From: Planctomycetota bacterium
Lineage (GTDB): Bacteria > Planctomycetota > Brocadiia > SM23-32
Assembly (NCBI GenBank): GCA_030604585.1
Contig: JAUVVP010000057.1
Coordinates: forward strand, 1 to 8,377
Length of the DNA: 8,377 bases
Direction: 5' to 3'
This document shows, in pieces, positions 5,947 through 8,377 of this stretch (positions within the stretch are counted from its first letter, which is position 1; each line of letters starts with the position of its first letter). Both the position numbers and the translations under genes were made by a program. The notes beneath the pieces were generated by a model. It was not told the DNA's origin, did not search any database, and saw nothing but the letters and a program-made list of their open reading frames with translations.

Positions 5947-7179
5947 ATGGGCCTTCTGGTGCAGAAGTTCGGCGGCAGCTCCCTGGCCACGCCGGAGAGG
6001 GTGTTGCGCGCGGCCGGGCGGGCCGTGGCGCGCTTCGACGCGGGCGACCAAGTGGTCGTGGTTTGCAGCGCGCAGGGCGACTGGACCGACAGGCTGATCG
6101 GGCTGGCGGAGGAGATCCACGCGCAGCCCAGTGCGCGCGAACTGGACATGCTGAAGGCCGTCGGCGAGCAGATGTCCATAGCGCTGATGGCCATCGCCAT
6201 CCACAAGCTGGGCTACGAGGCCATCAGCCTGACCGGCCCGCAGGCAGGCATCCGGACCGACAGTTTCCATGGCAAGGCCAAGATCAGGACCATTGACACG
6301 GGCCGCCTGCGCAGGGAACTGGACGGTGGCCAGATAGTTATCGTGGCCGGCTTCCAGGGCGTGGACAGCGAGGACAACATCACCACTATAGGCCGGGGAG
6401 GCTCGGACCCGACGGCCGTCGCCCTGGCCGCCGCCCTGGGGGCCGAGCGCTGCGACATATTCACCGACGTGGACGGCGTCTACACGGCGGACCCGCGCAT
6501 CGTGCCCGACGCGCGCTGGATACGCCGCATGGACTACGACGAGCTGTTGGAGCTGGCCAGCCTCGGCGCCAGGGTCATGCAGTCACGGGCCGTCGAGCTG
6601 GCCAAGCGCTTCAACGTCCCGTTCAGGGTCCGCTCGAGCTTTAACGAATCGGAGGGTACTCTGGTGACGGATCTGGCCGGCGAGATCGAATACGTTGACG
6701 TACGGGCTGCGGCGTTGGACGCCGACCAGGCGAAGATCACCATCCGCCACGTGCCCGACAGGCCCGGGACCGCCGCCACTATCTTCAGCGAGATCGCCCG
6801 CGCCACCGTTAACGTGGACATGATCGTGCAGAACGTCAGCGAACAGGGCCGCACCGACGTCAGCTTCACGGTGGGGAAGGCCGACCTGTCGCGGGCGCTC
6901 TCGGTTGCCGAGGAGCTGGCCGGCAGGCTTGGGGCAGCCAACGTGGAAAGCGACGAGAACGTCGCCAAGCTCAGCGTCATCGGCATCGGCATGCGCAGCC
7001 ATTCCGGCGTGGCCGAAAGGATGTTCCGCGCCCTGGCCGCCGAGAAGATCAACATCCAGATGATCAGCACCTCCGAGATCAAGATATCGTGCGTCATCGA
7101 GGCCGCCGGCGCCGAGCAGGCGCTGCTGGCCGTGCACCGGGCCTTCGAACTGGACAAGGACGAGTCGGAGCGCTCATGA
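5947..7179 (+). CDS. lysC: Aspartokinase with C-terminal tandem ACT domains
   Basis: The enzyme phosphorylates L-aspartate with ATP, the first committed step to lysine (and diaminopimelate), methionine and threonine. The product is 410 residues, typical of monofunctional aspartokinases. The kinase domain starts with K-F-G-G-S-S at 7-12, carries G-E-Q at 73-75, then G-R-G-G-S-D at 149-154 and T-D-V-D-G-V-Y-T at 173-180. Two ACT domains follow: one from about 262 (I-T-I-R-H-V-P-D-R-P-G) and one from about 341 (K-L-S-V-I-G-I-G-M-R-S-H-S-G-V), ending M-I-S-T-S-E-I-K-I-S-C. Such domains give feedback inhibition by lysine and/or threonine. No homoserine dehydrogenase domain is fused. An in-frame TAG sits immediately before the ATG, fixing the start. 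lysC overlaps the next gene by ATGA. Which amino acid inhibits the enzyme cannot be read from the sequence. Confidence 0.96.
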   Translation: MGLLVQKFGGSSLATPERVLRAAGRAVARFDAGDQVVVVCSAQGDWTDRLIGLAEEIHAQPSARELDMLKAVGEQMSIALMAIAIHKLGYEAISLTGPQAGIRTDSFHGKAKIRTIDTGRLRRELDGGQIVIVAGFQGVDSEDNITTIGRGGSDPTAVALAAALGAERCDIFTDVDGVYTADPRIVPDARWIRRMDYDELLELASLGARVMQSRAVELAKRFNVPFRVRSSFNESEGTLVTDLAGEIEYVDVRAAALDADQAKITIRHVPDRPGTAATIFSEIARATVNVDMIVQNVSEQGRTDVSFTVGKADLSRALSVAEELAGRLGAANVESDENVAKLSVIGIGMRSHSGVAERMFRALAAEKINIQMISTSEIKISCVIEAAGAEQALLAVHRAFELDKDESERS

Positions 7180-8377
7180 GCGATAACGCGAAGCAGATAC
7201 GTATCTACGACACGACGCTGCGGGACGGCTGTCAGGCGGAGGGAGTCGTCCTGACCGTCGAGGACAAACTCGAAGTGACCCAGTGGCTGGATCAGCTGGG
7301 CCTGCACTACATCGAGGGCGGCTACGCCGGCTCCAACCCGAAAGAAGACCGGTTCTTCCGCGAAGTGCGCCGCCTGGATCTGAAGAACGCCAAGCTGGCG
7401 GCCTTCGGCATCACCCGCCGCAAGGGACGGACCGCCGACCAGGACCCGGGCATCAGGGCCATGCTGGATGCCGAAACGCCGGTCGCAACGGTCGTCGCCA
7501 AGGCCTGGGGCTACCACGTCGAGCACGTGATCCGCACCAGTGCCGACGAGAACCTCCGGATGGTCGAGGACTCGGTCGCCTGTCTCAAGGCCGCCGGCCG
7601 AGAGGTCATCTTCGACGCAGAGCACTTCTTCGATGGCCACGGAAGCGACCCCGAGTATGCCCTGAAGGTCGTCCGCGTCGCCGAACAGGCCGGGGCGGAC
7701 TGCGTCGTCTTGTGCGATACCAACGGCGGCCGGCTCACCGACGAGATCGCGCGGGTCACGGCGCTCGTGGTCGAGCAGCTCGCCTGCCCGGTCGGCATCC
7801 ACTGCCACAACGACAGCGGCCTGGCCGTCGCTAATTCCATCGTCGCCGTCCAGAGCGGCGCCGTCCACGTTCAAGGAACGATGAACGGACTGGGCGAGCG
7901 CACCGGCAACGCCGACCTCTGCTCGATCATCCCCATCCTCAACCTGAAGACGCCGTTCCGCGCCGTCAGCGACGAGCAGTTGCAGAAGCTGACCGAAGTG
8001 TCCCGCTTCGCCTACGAGGCGGCGAACCTGATGTACGACCCCTACCAGCCGTTCGTCGGCACCAGCGCCTTCGCCCACAAGGGCGGATTGCACGTGGACG
8101 CCATGCAGAAGGCGGACCTGGCCTACGAGCACATGGACCCCAAGCTGGTGGGCAACGAGCGGCGGCTGCTGCTGGGCGAGCTGTCCGGCCACGCCACCGT
8201 GCTGGCCAAGGTCGAGAAGTACGACCTCGCCCACGACCAGGAAGCCGTCGCCAGACTGACCGAGCGGCTCCAGGAGCTGGAGAACGAGGGATACCAGTTC
8301 GAGGCGGCGGAGGCCTCCTTCGAACTGCTCGCCAAGGAGTTGGCCGGCCACCTGCGCCACCACTTCAACGTGCAAGC
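7176..8377 (+). CDS. cimA: (R)-citramalate synthase, 3' truncated by the window
   Basis: CimA condenses pyruvate with acetyl-CoA to (R)-citramalate, opening the threonine-independent route to 2-oxobutanoate and isoleucine. The visible part is 400 residues with no stop; family members of this type run past 500, so part of the C-terminal regulatory (LeuA dimerisation) domain is missing. The TIM-barrel motif D-T-T-L-R-D-G is at 12-18, followed by C-Q-A-E-G. E-G-G-Y-A-G-S-N-P-K-E at 47-57 matches the CimA-type G-G-x-x-G-x-N-P-K signature, separating it from most isopropylmalate synthases. E-H-F-F-D-G is at 149-154, metal ligands H-C-H-N-D at 209-213, G-L-G-E-R-T-G-N at 238-245 and A-H-K-G-G-L-H at 300-306. 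The start ATG overlaps the lysC stop by four bases, and GGAG at 7167-7170 lies five bases upstream. An older homocitrate- or isopropylmalate-type annotation is possible but less likely. Confidence 0.93.
   Translation, partial: MSDNAKQIRIYDTTLRDGCQAEGVVLTVEDKLEVTQWLDQLGLHYIEGGYAGSNPKEDRFFREVRRLDLKNAKLAAFGITRRKGRTADQDPGIRAMLDAETPVATVVAKAWGYHVEHVIRTSADENLRMVEDSVACLKAAGREVIFDAEHFFDGHGSDPEYALKVVRVAEQAGADCVVLCDTNGGRLTDEIARVTALVVEQLACPVGIHCHNDSGLAVANSIVAVQSGAVHVQGTMNGLGERTGNADLCSIIPILNLKTPFRAVSDEQLQKLTEVSRFAYEAANLMYDPYQPFVGTSAFAHKGGLHVDAMQKADLAYEHMDPKLVGNERRLLLGELSGHATVLAKVEKYDLAHDQEAVARLTERLQELENEGYQFEAAEASFELLAKELAGHLRHHFNVQ

Noticed and set aside
6534..8375. Long antisense ORF of 613 codons opposite lysC and cimA
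   Set aside because: It lies opposite two clear, conserved enzymes; its composition is that of a GC-rich complementary frame and it has no recognisable domain.

Overview
The window is GC-rich, densely coded bacterial DNA, very probably chromosomal and probably from a metagenome or an uncultured lineage. The best taxonomic hints are a bacterial topoisomerase VI B subunit and a prepilin-like protein with an H-X9-D(G/K) motif. Proteins of the second kind are greatly expanded in Planctomycetota, Lentisphaerota and Verrucomicrobiota. A PVC-type organism, perhaps planctomycete-like, is therefore an inference and not a demonstration. There is no rRNA, tRNA, CRISPR array, insertion sequence or phage gene.

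Layout, left to right. (1) The 3' part of a TlpA/ResA-type thioredoxin-like gene (+) runs off the left edge. (2) It converges on a minus-strand pair: a Soj/ParA-type ATPase (1010-1834) followed 51 bp later by a small protein with one membrane segment and a short coiled coil (404-958). (3) A 294-bp divergent intergenic region separates parA from a full-length topoisomerase VI subunit B gene (2129-3712, +). No A-subunit gene lies beside it. (4) Two minus-strand genes follow, transcribed separately: a prepilin-like protein (3813-4652) with a good sigma70-type promoter, and thiD (4831-5631). A strong hairpin sits between them. (5) A 315-bp divergent region carries a near-consensus promoter firing right and a weaker one firing left, with overlapping -10 elements. 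It leads into a long leader before aspartokinase lysC (5947-7179). (6) lysC overlaps a citramalate synthase gene (cimA, 7176 to the right edge) by the four bases ATGA. cimA is cut off by the window end.

How the genes work together. lysC and cimA are translationally coupled and join the entry to the aspartate family (Lys, Met, Thr) with the pyruvate-dependent entry to isoleucine. CimA makes 2-oxobutanoate from pyruvate and acetyl-CoA via citramalate, so isoleucine does not have to come from threonine. thiD, on the divergent side, belongs to thiamine synthesis, and TPP is the cofactor of acetohydroxyacid synthase further down the isoleucine pathway; any functional link between the two sides is only suggestive. 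parA and top6B are divergent, and both families act in DNA partitioning or topology. The rest looks like ordinary housekeeping genes. I do not see a clear undescribed multi-gene system. The points most worth following are the topoisomerase VI B gene without its partner, the ParA/membrane-protein pair without ParB, and the lysC leader.
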